From: Zanthoxylum bungeanum
Taxonomy: Eukaryota; Streptophyta; Magnoliopsida; Sapindales; Rutaceae
NCBI GenBank assembly: GCA_019454045.1
Contig: SKCR01025345.1
Coordinates: 413,042-477,041, forward strand
DNA: 64,000 nt
Direction: 5' to 3'
The notes beneath the pieces were generated by a model. That model saw only the letters and a program-made list of their open reading frames with translations, was not told where the DNA came from and did not search any database. A program made the position numbers and the translations under genes. Every line of letters begins with the position of its first letter. Positions within the stretch are counted from its first letter, which is position 1. This document shows, in pieces, positions 23,613 to 35,131 of the stretch.

Positions 23613-23963
23613 TGTTGTGATTAAACACACACGAATAGAGGTGATTGGAGAGAAAACTCTTCTTTTATATTCACAAACAAAAGAATTACAAAGCTTTATA
23701 ACCCAAGCTTTACAAAAAACTTTCACACCACTTTACTCTCTATTACTCTCACGTTTGAGATTTCTGGGATTTCTGGGATGATAAAGAATGAAGTTTTGGG
23801 CTCCTTAAATAGCCACCAAAACGTGTGCACTTTTGCAACACGTTTTGGCAAAACGTGTTGCAGCTGGCAACACACCACACACATCACTTCTTACTTTCGG
23901 CGTGTGTGTTGCCAACTTGCATGCATGATGCATGCAAGTTGCTTCTTGCAAGCTGTAACAACA
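23613..23963 (-). repeat. 3' LTR of the Tork-like element
   Basis: TGTTGTGATTAAAC...TAACAACA on the + strand. Holds a 27-bp palindrome at 23,914-23,940 built on CATGCA (RY) motifs, and a TTTTTGTAAAGCTT segment. The minus-strand polypurine tract (GTGGGAGATT) is at 23,964-23,973. Confidence 0.92.
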
Positions 23964-24123
23964 AATCTCCCACTCGGTGAAGATTTGCCAAAATCTGAGC
24001 CGACCATCAATCATCCAAACTGGATCCTCAAAAGGATCCTCCTATGGCTGCATCTGTATGACTGCCTACGTACCCTGAGTTGGGATCAAGCCAATCGTAG
24101 TTCTCTGAGTCTCCCCACTCTGA

Positions 24124-27100
24124 CTATGTGGAGAGTTTTGTCATCCCGGCTATGGCACGACAGATTTCAAGCTTCTCCTTCGGTAAGACCTTCGTGAACA
24201 TATCGGCACCGTTGTCGTCGGTGTGAATTTTCCTGAGTTCTAACAGCCTTGAGCTCAGGACGCCCCGTATCCAGTGATACCTCACATCGATATGTTTTGA
24301 CCTCGAATGAAATGTGGAATTTTTACCGAGATAGATAGCACTCTGGCTATCGCAGTACAAAATGTATTTATCCTGCTTGAAACCCAATTCCTGGACGAAT
24401 GTCTTCATCCACAACAATTCCTTATAAGCTTCTGTCACTGCAATGAATTCTGCCTCTGTTGTAGAAAGTGCAACACATCTCTGCAACCTAGACTGCCATG
24501 CCACAGCTCCTCCTGAGAGAGTAATCAGATATCCCGAAGTAGACTTACGGGTATCCACATCTCCTGCCATATCTGAATCGGTGTAGTCTATCAACACTGG
24601 TTCGCTCCTTCCAAAACATAGCCTCATTTTGGATGTGCCTCGAAGATACCGCATGATCCATTTGATAGCATTCCAGTGTTCCCGTCCTGGGTTTGACATA
24701 AACCGGCTGACCAATCCAACTGCGTGTGCTAAGTCTGGCCTCGTGCACACCATGGCATACATAAGACTTCCCACTGCTGAGGTGTATGGAACCTGTTTCA
24801 TTTCCTCATTCTCTGTCTCAGTAGAGGGACTCTGTTGTGTACTCAATCTAAAATGGGTAGCAAGAGGAGTGCTAACCGCTTTAGCCTTGTCCATCTGGAA
24901 TCTCTGAAGTACCTTCTCGATATACTCCTTCTGTGACAAGTATAACTTCCTGGCTTTCCGATCACGACCGATCCTGATGCCAAGAATCTGTTTAGCTGGC
25001 CCCAAGTCTTTCATCTCAAAAGACTTACTCAGTTGCTGCTTCAAATTATCAATCCTCGATTGATTCCGACCAACTATCAACATATCATCTACATACAGCA
25101 GTAAGATGATAAAGTCATCGTCAGAAAATTTCTGAACGAAAACACAATGGTCTGAAGTGGTCTTCTTGTATCCCTGCTCCCCCATAACTGACTCAAACTT
25201 CACGTACCACTGTCTCGGTGCCTGTTTCAAACCGTAGAGGCTTTTCCTGAGTCTGCACACATGGTCCTCTTTCCCTCTGACTCTGAAGCCTTCTGGTTGC
25301 TCCATGTAAATTTCTTCTTCCAGATCTCCGTGAAGAAATGCGGTCTTGACATTCATCTGCTCAACTTCCAGGTCGAGGCTTGCTGCTAAGCTGAGTACTA
25401 CCCTGATGGATGACATCTTCACAACTGGAGAGAAGATTTCATCGAAGTCAATGCCTTTCCTCTGATTGAATCCCTTGACAACTAGTCTGGCTTTGTACTG
25501 GGGTTGTGAAGTATGCTCTTGTTGCTTCACTCTGTACACCCATTTGTTCTTCAAAGCCCTTTTGCCTCTTGGCAATTTCACCAACTCAAAAGTGTGATTG
25601 TCATGCAAAGATTTCATCTCATCTTGCATGGCTTCCTCCCACTTTTCTCTGTCTTCTGTTTCCACAGCCTCCTTGTAGCTCTCGGGTTCTCCCCCGTCAG
25701 TAAGCAGCACATACTCATATGTAGAGTATTTGGTTGAAGGTCGTCTTTCTCTGTCAGACCTTCTCTGTGGAACTGTTGGTGTAACTTCTGGTACTGGTGG
25801 TTGATCATGATCATCATCTCTGAGAGCTTCATCACATGTACCCTCCTGTCTGGGAACCTCATCTTCAACTCGTACTGGCACCAGTGTATTAGGTTCTGGA
25901 TTCACATTTCTGTATTGCTGGGGCATTGTCTTCATCTCATTCCGGATATCTTCTATGGTATGGTCTTCAACAAAGACAACATATCGACTTCTGACAATCT
26001 TCTTCTCCACAGGATCATAGAGTTTGTAGCCGAAATCATCATGACCATAGCCAATAAAGACACAATGTCGCGTCTTTGCATCAAACTTGGATCTCTCGTC
26101 CTTTGGGATGTGTACAAATGCTTTGCACCCAAAGACATGCAAGTGTTCATAAGACACTTCTTTACCTGTCCAGGCTTGGTTAGGAACATTACCTTTCAGT
26201 GTGACCGCTGGGGACATGTTCAAAATATGTACTGCTGTGTTGAGTGCCTCCCCCCAAAATGTCTTCGGCAGCTTGGCTTGTGACAGCAAGCTTCTGACTC
26301 TTTCGCACAAGGTTCTGTTCATCCTCTCAGCTAGGCCATTTAGCTGAGGTGTCTTCGAATGTGTCGTTTAATGTCTGATTCCTTGCGTCTTGCAGTATTG
26401 ATCAAACGGACCTCTGTATTCTCCACCGTTATCTGTTCTGATGCATTTGAGTTTCTTACCGGTTTCTCTCTCCACCAGGGCGTGAAACTCCTTGAACAAT
26501 CCCAACACTTGATCTTTTCTCTTCAAGGTGTATGCCCAGATCTTCCTTGAATGATCATCAATGAATGTCACAAAATACAGTGACCCACCAAGTGTTCGTG
26601 TCTGCATCGGACCGCATACATCTGAATGTATGAGATCTAGTACCTCCGGTTTCCGTTGAGGCGGGGAGCTCTGGAAGGACACTCTGTTCTGCTTTCCAGC
26701 CATGCAGTGTTCACACTTCCGTAAGTGTGAGTTCTTCAATTCGGGAAGAACATTCCTCCTGCGTAGTATCTACATCCCCGTTTGACTCATGTGACCGAGC
26801 TTTTTATGCCATAGCTCGGCTGCCTCATTGCTGTTGACTGTATTTATGCTACTATTTGAAAGCTTAGCATGCATCAAATACAGAGTTGAATCTTTCTTAC
26901 CTCGTGCCACGACCATTGATCCTTTAGTGAGCTTCCAGGTGCCGTCACTAAAGGTGCTGCAGAAACCTTCATCATCCAGCTTGCCTGTTGAGATCAAGTT
27001 TAACCGGATGTCTGGGATGTGCTTAACTCCCTTCAACACTAGCCTTGTCCCGTTCTCTGTTTCAAGGCAGATGTCTCCAATACTGACGGCTTTGGACTGT

Positions 27101-28086
27101 CCGTCATTCCCCATCCTTACAGCACCGTAGTCCCCTGGTGTGTAAGATGAAAAGAAGTCTCTGCGAGATGTGGCGTGTATGGAGGCGCCACTATCTATCA
27201 CCCAACTGGTCTCGTGGCTGGTAAGATTCACAACATCTTCTTCATATATAATGAAGAACTGTTTGGAGGTATTGTCGGTGGTAGTAGCAACTCTTTCTTG
27301 ATTAGAGTCACCATCTCTCATGGACTGTTCGTTCTTCAGTTTTTAACAGTCCCTTTTCATATGGCATTTCTTTTTACAGTGATAGCACTCAATATCCCTC
27401 GTTCTTGATTTCCCCCGGTTCTTGTCTGATCTCCCTGGGCCTCGGCTTTTACTCCTCCCCCTTCTGGTGTTCTTTTCTGTCACTAGAGCTTCTGAGGTTG
27501 AGGCTGATGCTGACTCCTGCATTCTCGTCATCTTTTCTTCCTCGAAGATCCTGGTTTTCGCCATCTCCATAGTGACTTTCCCATCTGCGGCTGAATTTAT
27601 CACCGTAGATCTGAACGTTTCCCAAGATTCTGGTAACGTATTAAGGAGTATTAAGCTATTTACCTCATCACCGAAGTCTATGCCCAATCCAGACAATTCT
27701 TTCATTGTTCCGAGGAAATCGTTGATGTGGTCCGCCACAGCTATACCTTCCTGGTATTTCAACCCCATCATCTTCTTGATGTAGTACAGCTTGTTGTTGC
27801 CAGTCTTTGCTCGGAAAAGATCCTCCAGCTTTCTTCATAAGATATGTGCATTTGTCTCTTCACTAACATGGTTCACGATACTGTCGTCGATCCACTGACG
27901 AATAGTACTGCATGTTTTCTGGTGAAGATTAGCCCACTTCTCATCGGACATTCCTTCTGGTTTCTGCTCCAGAATTACCGATCCATCATAGTCATTCACA
28001 TACAGAAGGTCTTTCATCATTCCTCTCCATGTGAAATAGTTTGTATTGGTTAACAAAACCATTTTTCCGTTGCCCCCATCCATCAT
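24124..28086 (-). pseudogene. Copia gag-pol polyprotein, 1,320 codons in one frame with four stops
   Basis: The single minus-strand frame runs from the ATG at 28,084-28,086 to the stop at 24,124-24,126 without a frameshift. Gag (28,086-27,343) ends with a zinc knuckle CYHCKKKCHMKRDC in which the conserved Gly before His is Cys. Protease follows with the active-site WVIDSGAS. Integrase has WHKKLGHM, HSDVCGPM, FIDDHSRKIW and DNGGEY. Reverse transcriptase has AFLHGDLEEEIYMEQP and the catalytic YVDD (in LLYVDDMLIVG). RNase H has DYTDSDMAGD, TEAEF and DSQSAI. Internal stops sit at 27,835-27,837 (TGA, probably from Trp), 27,343-27,345 (TAA), 26,770-26,772 (TAG) and 26,368-26,370 (TAA). The element therefore cannot make the full polyprotein itself but could be mobilised in trans. 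Plus-strand open frames here are shadows. Confidence 0.95.
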
Positions 28087-28837
28087 AAAAATTCTAAGCA
28101 GAATTTCAAAAAACGGACCTCACTGTTGCGTCCGGAATGGTCAAAAATTGTGGAAATGACACTTCGTTTGTCAAATCGGACGCAGGGACCAATTTGTAAA
28201 TTTCAGAAATTAAAGGGGTCAAAGTGCAATTTCCAAAAGTTTAGGGGCCAAAGTGCAATTACGGAAAAGTTCAGGGATTAAATTGCAATTTCCAAACAGT
28301 TTAGGGACTAAATTGAAAATTTCTAAAAGTATAGGGGCTAAATTGTAATTTCCAGAAAGTTCAGGGACCTATCTGAAATTTACCAGGCACCTATCTGAAA
28401 TTTACCAGGCACCGCTGACGTGGCACTGATGGCTGACTGCAACGCTGACGTGGCTGCTGACTGGATGCCGCGTGTCTGCTGACTGTGTTGCTGACGTGTC
28501 CTGCTGACTGGGCTGCTGACTGTGCAGGGTCTACTGACGTGGCGCTGACTGGACGCTGACTGGACGACACGTGGCGGCTGACGTGGTCGTCTTCTTCCTT
28601 GAGCGCGCGTGCGGCGCGTTTCTGCGCATGGAGCGTGTGGCCAGCTCTCTGTTGGCGCGTGTCGCGCGTGAAGGGTCACCGGAGCTCCGTTCGATCACCG
28701 AAAAATACCACCGTGCTCGTCTCGCCGTGAAAAGTCTGATGGTATGCTCAAAATCGATTTTCAACAACTTTCGTCGGAACCGACTTTCCGAACCAAATCT
28801 CTGTTACTGAGTTTCGGGATCCCTACGAGTAATCTTA
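28087..28837 (-). other. 5' leader of the Tork-like element, with tandem repeats
   Basis: Untranslated leader between the primer site and gag. It holds about six 30-bp units (28,190-28,375) around AGGG-CTAAATTG-AATTTCC, then two 22-bp units (28,369-28,412), then GC-rich text at 28,412-28,590 with many GCTGAC and TGACGTGG repeats. A short open frame at 28,380-28,679 is not a gene. Confidence 0.75.
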
Positions 28838-28849
28838 GCTCTGATACCA
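28838..28849 (-). other. Primer-binding site, initiator tRNA-Met
   Basis: Minus strand reads TGGTATCAGAGC exactly, two bases inside the 5' LTR. Confidence 0.92.
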
Positions 28850-28851
28850 CT

Positions 28852-29198
28852 TGTTGTGATTAAACACACACGAATAGAGGTGATTGGAGAGAAAACTCTT
28901 CTTTTATATTCACAAACAAAAGAATTACAAAGCTTTATAACCAAGCTTTACAAAAAACTCTCACACCACTTTACTCTCTATTACTCTCACGTTTGGGATT
29001 TCTGGGATTCTGGGATGATAAGAATGAAGTTTTGGGCTCCTTAAATAGCCACCAAAACGTGTGCATTATTGCAACACGTTTTGGCAAAACGTGTTGCAGC
29101 TGGCAACAACCAAACACATCACTTCTTGCTTTCGACATGTGTCTTGCCAACTTGCATGCATGATGCATGCAAGTTGCTTCTTGCAAGCTGTAACAACA
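28852..29198 (-). repeat. 5' LTR of the Tork-like element
   Basis: Nearly identical to 23,613-23,963, including the RY palindrome at 29,149-29,175. As the 5' LTR it would supply the promoter. Confidence 0.92.
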
Positions 29199-29203
29199 AT
29201 GTC

Positions 29204-29930
29204 TAACATAAACATTTTGACCCAATTACAAGCATATTGTGTTTATATTTCCAAAGCATCCTAACACAATTAATTAGTCTATTTTCAACATAATGTATCT
29301 AATATATAATTCAACACTATATGTCTCACTAACTTACATAGCAAGGTTGATTCAAAGATCCAATCTACTTCTCCTTATTGAAATGTTTGGAGAACTTCCA
29401 AGGATTAGCAAGCTTGACTCTAAGATCCAATCTTGATTCCAATGCTAGCAAGCTTCACCCCAAGATCCAATATTGATTTCTCCAAATTGAAATGTTGTAG
29501 AGATCTCACAAAATTTCTCTAAACACTTCTCTAACTTAGGCTAATTTCTCTAATTCTTGCTTGTATTTAGCTTTTTCAAGCTTTAGCTTTGCTTTTCTTA
29601 ATTAAAATCTTCCTAAAGCTTGTTATTTATAACAAAACTTAGGTAATTTTTAAATAATAAAAGTTGTAATCAACTTTTAGGTGGGTTTAATCTAATTTGT
29701 TCAAATATGTAAATAGGTGTGACTAATCTTCATTGTCTACCACTTTGATTTAATCCAATTAAATCAAGACAAGAATTAGGAAATAGATTAGTTCAATATT
29801 ACCACTTTGATTTAATCCAATTAAATCAAACCAAAACCACTTATTATTACATACTTATAATTACCATAATATCCTCAAATAATAGAGATAATTATGATTT
29901 TACAATTAAGTCATAATTCAAACGTTACAG
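29204..29930 (-). mobile_element. Y-related LTR on the minus strand, part 2
   Basis: Continuation of the LTR split by the Tork-like element. It includes three imperfect units AGCAAG-TTGA-TC-AAGATCCAATCT (29,340-29,480) and a 30-bp direct repeat built on CCACTTTGATTTAATCCAAT (about 29,740 and 29,801). The conserved hairpin block of family Y is not included, so this copy is truncated by the sequence at 29,935. Confidence 0.45.
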
Positions 29931-29934
29931 CTAG

Positions 29935-30160
29935 TGGAGTTTAGAATTAGTCATATGGTTTGGAATGCAATAGAGTTGGGGATCTCTTAGCTAGGATAGG
30001 TTCTAGTGGCATTATAAATGAGTGGTCGTATTTTAAGGAATGATGAATTGCAATTGCCTAATTTTCAGATTAGATGACTTTGTAAGAATTTTTTGTATTT
30101 GGATTTTCCACCGCCTTACGTGAGGCTATTAATAAATTTTCTCTTTTTATTAAAAAAAAT
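29935..30160 (+). pseudogene. LINE or RNase H-like tail, broken
   Basis: Plus-strand text gives RISHMVWNAIELG and LLARIGSSG in neighbouring frames, resembling the C-terminal VPR-N-ADALA region of plant LINE-type RNase H. It is followed by AATAAATTTTCTCTTTTTATT and an A-run as in LINE 3' ends. Fragmentary, with stops; weak call. Confidence 0.35.
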
Positions 30161-30651
30161 ATATTTATTGATGATGATATTTAATAGAATGACAACATTT
30201 AAATGTAGAATATGATTGTGGAATTTAGTTATATGCATTTCCAATATGGTGCAGATAAAACCTATGGATAGATTTGTAGTTGTAGTAATAATAATAATAA
30301 TAATAATTTTTACTATTTTATTTTTTGATAACATGTTATTTGTATTTAAAAATAGAATGATAATTGTTCAGGTGCTAGTTGTATAATTTATGACAAGATT
30401 TACATGCTAGTAATTGAAAGTTTGGAAGCCCCTATATTCCAATAACAGACGTTGTATGTTGTCATAATAATTTTTAACCACGTTCATTTCATTTTCAACA
30501 ATACGCGTTTCATGTAGTTGAAGTTACCTACTTTTAGCTACATCAAGAACAATAATGCTCAATAATGATCAACACTAGCTATTTAATTTTTCAGCTGCTC
30601 CAATATTACTTTTCGATAACAATGCCGAACATCAGAATCAACCTTGAATTT
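30161..30651. other. Unassigned A/T-rich stretch
   Basis: Nothing recognised apart from a short (ATA)n run at 30,286-30,306. Confidence 0.3.
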
Positions 30652-31955
30652 TGATGAGCGGTCAATATGATATATATTTTCCTCCTCTATAGTTTAATGT
30701 TTTGTGAGTTATCTCAAGTTTTACGAGTGTTTTGATGTGTTTCGGGTTTATTTTACAAGTTAAAAAAATATCGAGACTCAACAGAATCAACTAGGGATGA
30801 AAACAGCAAAATTTGGAGCCAAATTGGGCAAACTCGTGGAGCCAGTAGTGCGTCCCGACTCTGGCAGCACATCCTCCACAAAATCTTGGCAGAAAGCGTT
30901 ATTTGTGGCGCATCGCGACGCTGCCTCTTGCACGTTGCGACGTGCCGAAGAGAACCAAGAGCATCCCAACTCGTGGATGTGCGCGTCGCAACACGGACGT
31001 GTTTTCCAGATTCGCCCAGAACTCAATTTCTGATAAGAAAACACCTCCAAGACCTCATATATAAGCATAAACTTGTTATGATATTTTGAAGCCTCCAAAG
31101 AGATTTTTTAGAGAAGACGAAATACATCAAGTGAGCACAGCACAAAAACTCAACAGCAAAGAGCGAAAGACTGCCGATCTCAACATAGTTTCTTCTTTCA
31201 TTTGCTTCCATAATGTTTTCTTTATTATTGAATATCTATTTAGAGTTTTTGAGCATGTGTAGTAACTAAACTTTTAATCTAGGGTTGCGATGAAACCCAG
31301 TATTTTGAGTTTATAAATTGATTTTCTTATATTCTGTGTGATGTTTTGGCTTATTTATTGAATCTTGTTTTTAATGCTTCTTGTTACTTGATTACCAATA
31401 AGATTGATTTGGTAAACTTAATTGAAGTTGATAAAAGAATTTTAGGTTTAGTCTTAGATTCAATAGCACACGATCTCTTCTTAGAGATTTTCTTACAGGA
31501 TCGAAATATACATGTAAGGCGTATGTAGCCATAATTGGAACATGATCTTAATGAATTTGGGGTTAATTAGTTGACATAGAAATATAGTTAATTAATTTAC
31601 TCTGAATATTTGGACATTATCATCGAAATAAGCTTGTGGATTTCTTCATGTTCCATGTTAATAAGTCAATTTATTATACAAGTATAGAAAAATCAATTCA
31701 TCTGTAGAATAATACTGGGTGGATTCATAATCATGGATATGACTCTCATTAATTGTCGTTGGAATTTTCATAACTCATCTTCATTTTTTTTAGCATTAGT
31801 TTGATTCAAATCATCTTCTAGTTAAAAATACATTAGATAATCGTAGGTAGTTAGTTTTAATAATTAGTAACGTAGGTAATAAGTTCTCGAGAGATCGATA
31901 ATTTTATATCACTTGAACGATACGTACATTTGCATAACATGTGAAAATCGCGATG
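30652..31955 (+). mobile_element. Gypsy-type LTR, relative of 1,780-3,619
   Basis: Starts TGATGAGCGG. Shares with the first LTR a near-start block (GTTTTGATG-TTATTTTACA) and a near-end block (GATCGATAATTTTATATCAC then TTGAACGATACGT), but lacks the minisatellites and is shorter. At 30,850-31,010 it has GC-rich text with GCATCGCGACGC and GCGCGTCGCAAC. The 3' end and target duplication are not clear. Confidence 0.6.
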
Positions 31956-32462
31956 AAGTTTCATCTTTAAACTCAAGAAGATGTTACGATATACTTTGTT
32001 ATCCATCCTTCAATTATCTTGATTTCAGATTACGACCAACCACGACAAATCACTTTCTCTTTCCAGATTTATATTCCGCAATGAGATCCTTCAAGATATA
32101 AACGTTCGCCCTTTGTAAAACACATATTTGAGCTACATTAGTTAATTAACAAAAAAAAACTGATAAGATTACTTCATTATGATCTGAATGTTATGAGTTC
32201 GAGTAGTGAAAATAGTTATTTTGTGAAAAAATAAAGATAAGACTACGTATATATTGAATTCTCCAGAATCCATAGTATGAGAAATCTCGTGCGTTAGGTT
32301 ATCCTTTAGTTAATTAACAAAATAATAATAATTATTAGTTACCACAATCTAACTATAATCTATTATTTAAATATAGATAGTTACACCGGTCTAGATGAGT
32401 AATCCATATATATGCACTTGAATTAACTTTTTGAATAATTTTATTATTAGAAATATGCAAAC
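31956..32462. other. Unassigned A/T-rich stretch
   Basis: No gene. Provides the left flank, with target copy AAATT at 32,463-32,467, of the three-LTR element. Confidence 0.35.
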
Positions 32463-32467
32463 AAATT

Positions 32468-33355
32468 TGTTGATGGTGGGTTTTCACCCCCAATAAGTCA
32501 GCATCCCGAGGATGGGCAAGAAAAGAATTTTCAGTTACGATGATGCGTTTTGTAAATAACAGAGGAAAAACCCAAGGTCCTCGTTAGGGCGAGATTAGGC
32601 AGAAGGACTTGAGCCTAAGGCGCAGAATCAATCTGACCAGAAGAGGTCATGATCCGACCAAATGAGGTCATGCTCCGACCAGAGGAGGTCAAAATCCGAC
32701 CAGTGGATCCGACTAGAATAGGTCATGATCCGATCAGAGAAGGTCATGATCTGACTAGTGGATCCGACCAGAGGAGGTCATGTGCATCATCCATAAAGCT
32801 GTGATGTGACTAAAGCAACTTGCAAGGTCATCCTCTGACACACGCCACCGCGTGAACGAATGATACAGGCTGGCGTCATAAAGGTAGTGTATGGCAGTAT
32901 TCAAGAAGGGGGTGATTAATGAAATTTCAGATGACAGGTTTACTTTCGACAGCAGCAGGAAATCCGCGTGGCTGACGTCGTGAAGATATAGGAACAGTGT
33001 TACTTTTTTAGTATATAAAGGGAGGGTAAACACATTTGTAAGGGTTAGAAAATTTTAATCAAGCACCACTTGTGAGAAAACACCAAGCAAACATCTCGGT
33101 ATCATACAATCATCCTTCAAAGAGGTCGGCCGAGCTCGGTTCAGTTATAAAATCAGTATTCCACTTTGTTCCCATGGACGTAGGCTGGATCCACTCCGCC
33201 GAACCACGTAAATCCTTTGTCATTTTGGTGTTTGTTTTTATTTTTCTGCTAAATTTGCTTTTGGCCCTTTATACCAAACAAATTCATGGTTGGAGAAGGA
33301 TTATTCCAGGAGCGGTATTCAAACCTGCCCTTGGAACGAAAATCACCTGTCAACA
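32468..33355 (+). repeat. LTR 1 of the tandem gypsy element
   Basis: TGTTGATGG...TGTCAACA. Contains about eight GATCCGACCAGAGGAGGTCAT-like units (32,630-32,785), a TATA box (TATATAAAG at 33,012-33,020) and the conserved GGACGTAGGC...CGAACCACGTAAA motif near 33,176-33,222. Primer-site-like GTTGGCCACGTCTGTGGGG follows at 33,356. Confidence 0.88.
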
Positions 33356-33453
33356 GTTGGCCACGTCTGTGGGGAGAGAGCAAAAAGCATTTGACGTAGT
33401 AAGACAATAGCATGAGACGGGAACCACAGATCGTCGGAGGGTTCAATGACTGA

Positions 33454-34916
33454 GTGGATGGAGAGAATGGAAAAAACATGAGGAATGAAATGAAGACAAA
33501 CCAAGCCTCCATGAAGGCCATGATGGAAAAGCTGAAAATGATAGAAAAGATGAACGATGAAAAGTTGGAGGCTGGTCTAAGCCATATGAGAGATGAGATA
33601 ATGAAGGGAAAAAGTGTTGTAGGCCTGGGCAGAGGTGATGAGCCAGGGAGGATGGATCTCTGGAGGGTGAGATCTGTAGTGGAAGCCGGAGCCTTACCGA
33701 CAGAAAGACTGTGGGAAGAAGAGGAGAAGAGGCAAACTCTAGAGTCCTTCAGTAATAGCCCACGTTTTAAGAAGGATGGGCACGGAAGACATGGGGGGGA
33801 TATCGAGAGGGGTTCAGCCACAGCGTACGTCGTGCTCGGAGTAGCAGGCGTGAAAAAGTTCGCGAGAGGCAGCGATATAATACCGACGAACCGATGAAAG
33901 ACTGGTTCAGGAAAGAGATGAAAAATGGGAAGAAAACATGAAGGCTGACAAGGGAGACAGTCAGGACGGAGAAGCGGCATCCCCATTCACGGAAGAGATA
34001 TTGTCAGCAGAGTTCCCTAGACGGCTCATCATGTCATCTATGAACTCCTACAAAGGTCATACCGACTCCAAATCCCATGTCGAAAATTTTGTTTTGCTAA
34101 TGGAGGTTCAAGGGATGGTGGGATAGGCCATCTGCAAGATGTTCCCTTTGACCTTGTGTGTACCCGTAATTTTGTGGTTCAGAAGTTTGACTTCAAGGAG
34201 CATCAATAGTTTCTCTCAGCTCAGTAAATCATTTGTTCGACATTTCAAAGGAGCGTGTGTGCCAAGGAAGATGGCAGGAGAACTGACTGATGAAGCAGTG
34301 AGATGATGAGCCCCTGAAGAATTTTATTGAAAGGTACCATGATTTGGTGCTCGAGGTCGGAGCATACGAGTCATCAGAGGCACTGGAAAATCTTAATGGA
34401 GCTCTAAAGGTCGGGAGGTTGTGGACTCACCTGAGGATCTAAGAGATACCAGACTATGCCACAGCTCTGGAGTTGGCCAGGAAATTTATTTTGATGGAGG
34501 AGGATGAGAAGATTGCCCGAGGATGGGGCACCCGGAGGACTAAGATACTCATGTCGGAAAATCAATGAAATTTGGGCAAATATGTGAGGAGACCAATCCC
34601 GGGGCAGAAGGAGCTCAGGCCGACGCCTCAGGATAATCAAGTTCAAGAGATGAGGTCGTATGTCCATGCCAACCATGTCGTGGGGGGACAGTGTACACCC
34701 CCCTGAACAGACCCATGGCCCAGATAGTTCAGGAAGTCTAGGATAAAGGTCTATTAGCCGAGCCCGACCTGAGGAGGTTTTCGATTGAGGAGGGAAACAA
34801 CATGGCTTATTGTATGTACCATAATGTAAATGGACATGCCACGAATGGATGCAGGCCTGCAGGAGCAAGTGGAAGACCTGGTGAAAAAAGGCTATCTGGA
34901 TTAGTGCATAGACCAA
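33454..34916 (+). pseudogene. Gag-like remnant, internal copy 1
   Basis: Plus-strand frames at 33,454-33,897, 33,938-34,126 and following text read as broken plant gypsy gag: EILSAEFPRRLIMSSMNSYKG, then a region with FKGACVPRKMAGEL and LALELARKFI-like helices, with stops and shifts between. The minus-strand open frames over the same stretch (33,249-33,986 and 34,404-34,916) are shadows. No zinc knuckle or enzyme domain is seen. Confidence 0.55.
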
Positions 34917-35131
34917 ATGGCTATGGAGGCCGACCAGTGCTGATAGTAGAAGTCATCAAGTCGGGCACTTGGAATGCTGAGATGCTGAGAGGATATTTTC
35001 AGTAGAGCCTCTCTTATAATGACCCCCAAAGAGTTGTAAGAAGAGCAGTAGATCCCAAGAATATGAGTAAGACTTTCCATTTCTTAAATAAACTTTTGTT
35101 TATCCATGCTTGTTCATTATGGCCAATAAGA

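Larger units (their letters stand above)
23613..29198 (-). mobile_element. Complete Ty1/copia retrotransposon, Tork/TNT-like, 5,586 bp
   Basis: LTRs of 351 bp (23,613-23,963) and 347 bp (28,852-29,198), a 5-bp target duplication ATGTC on both sides (23,608-23,612 and 29,199-29,203), an initiator tRNA-Met primer site, a polypurine tract and a gag-pol frame on the minus strand in the order gag, protease, integrase, reverse transcriptase, RNase H. It inserted into a Y-related LTR. The two LTRs differ at few positions, so insertion is fairly recent, yet four in-frame stops block the polyprotein. Confidence 0.95.

Noticed and set aside
24307..28053. Many plus-strand open frames over the copia element
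   Set aside because: They are antisense shadows of the conserved minus-strand gag-pol frame.
33249..33986. 245-codon minus-strand open frame rich in Pro, Ser and Phe
   Set aside because: Antisense to the gag-like remnant; no domain, and its counterpart in the second copy is interrupted.
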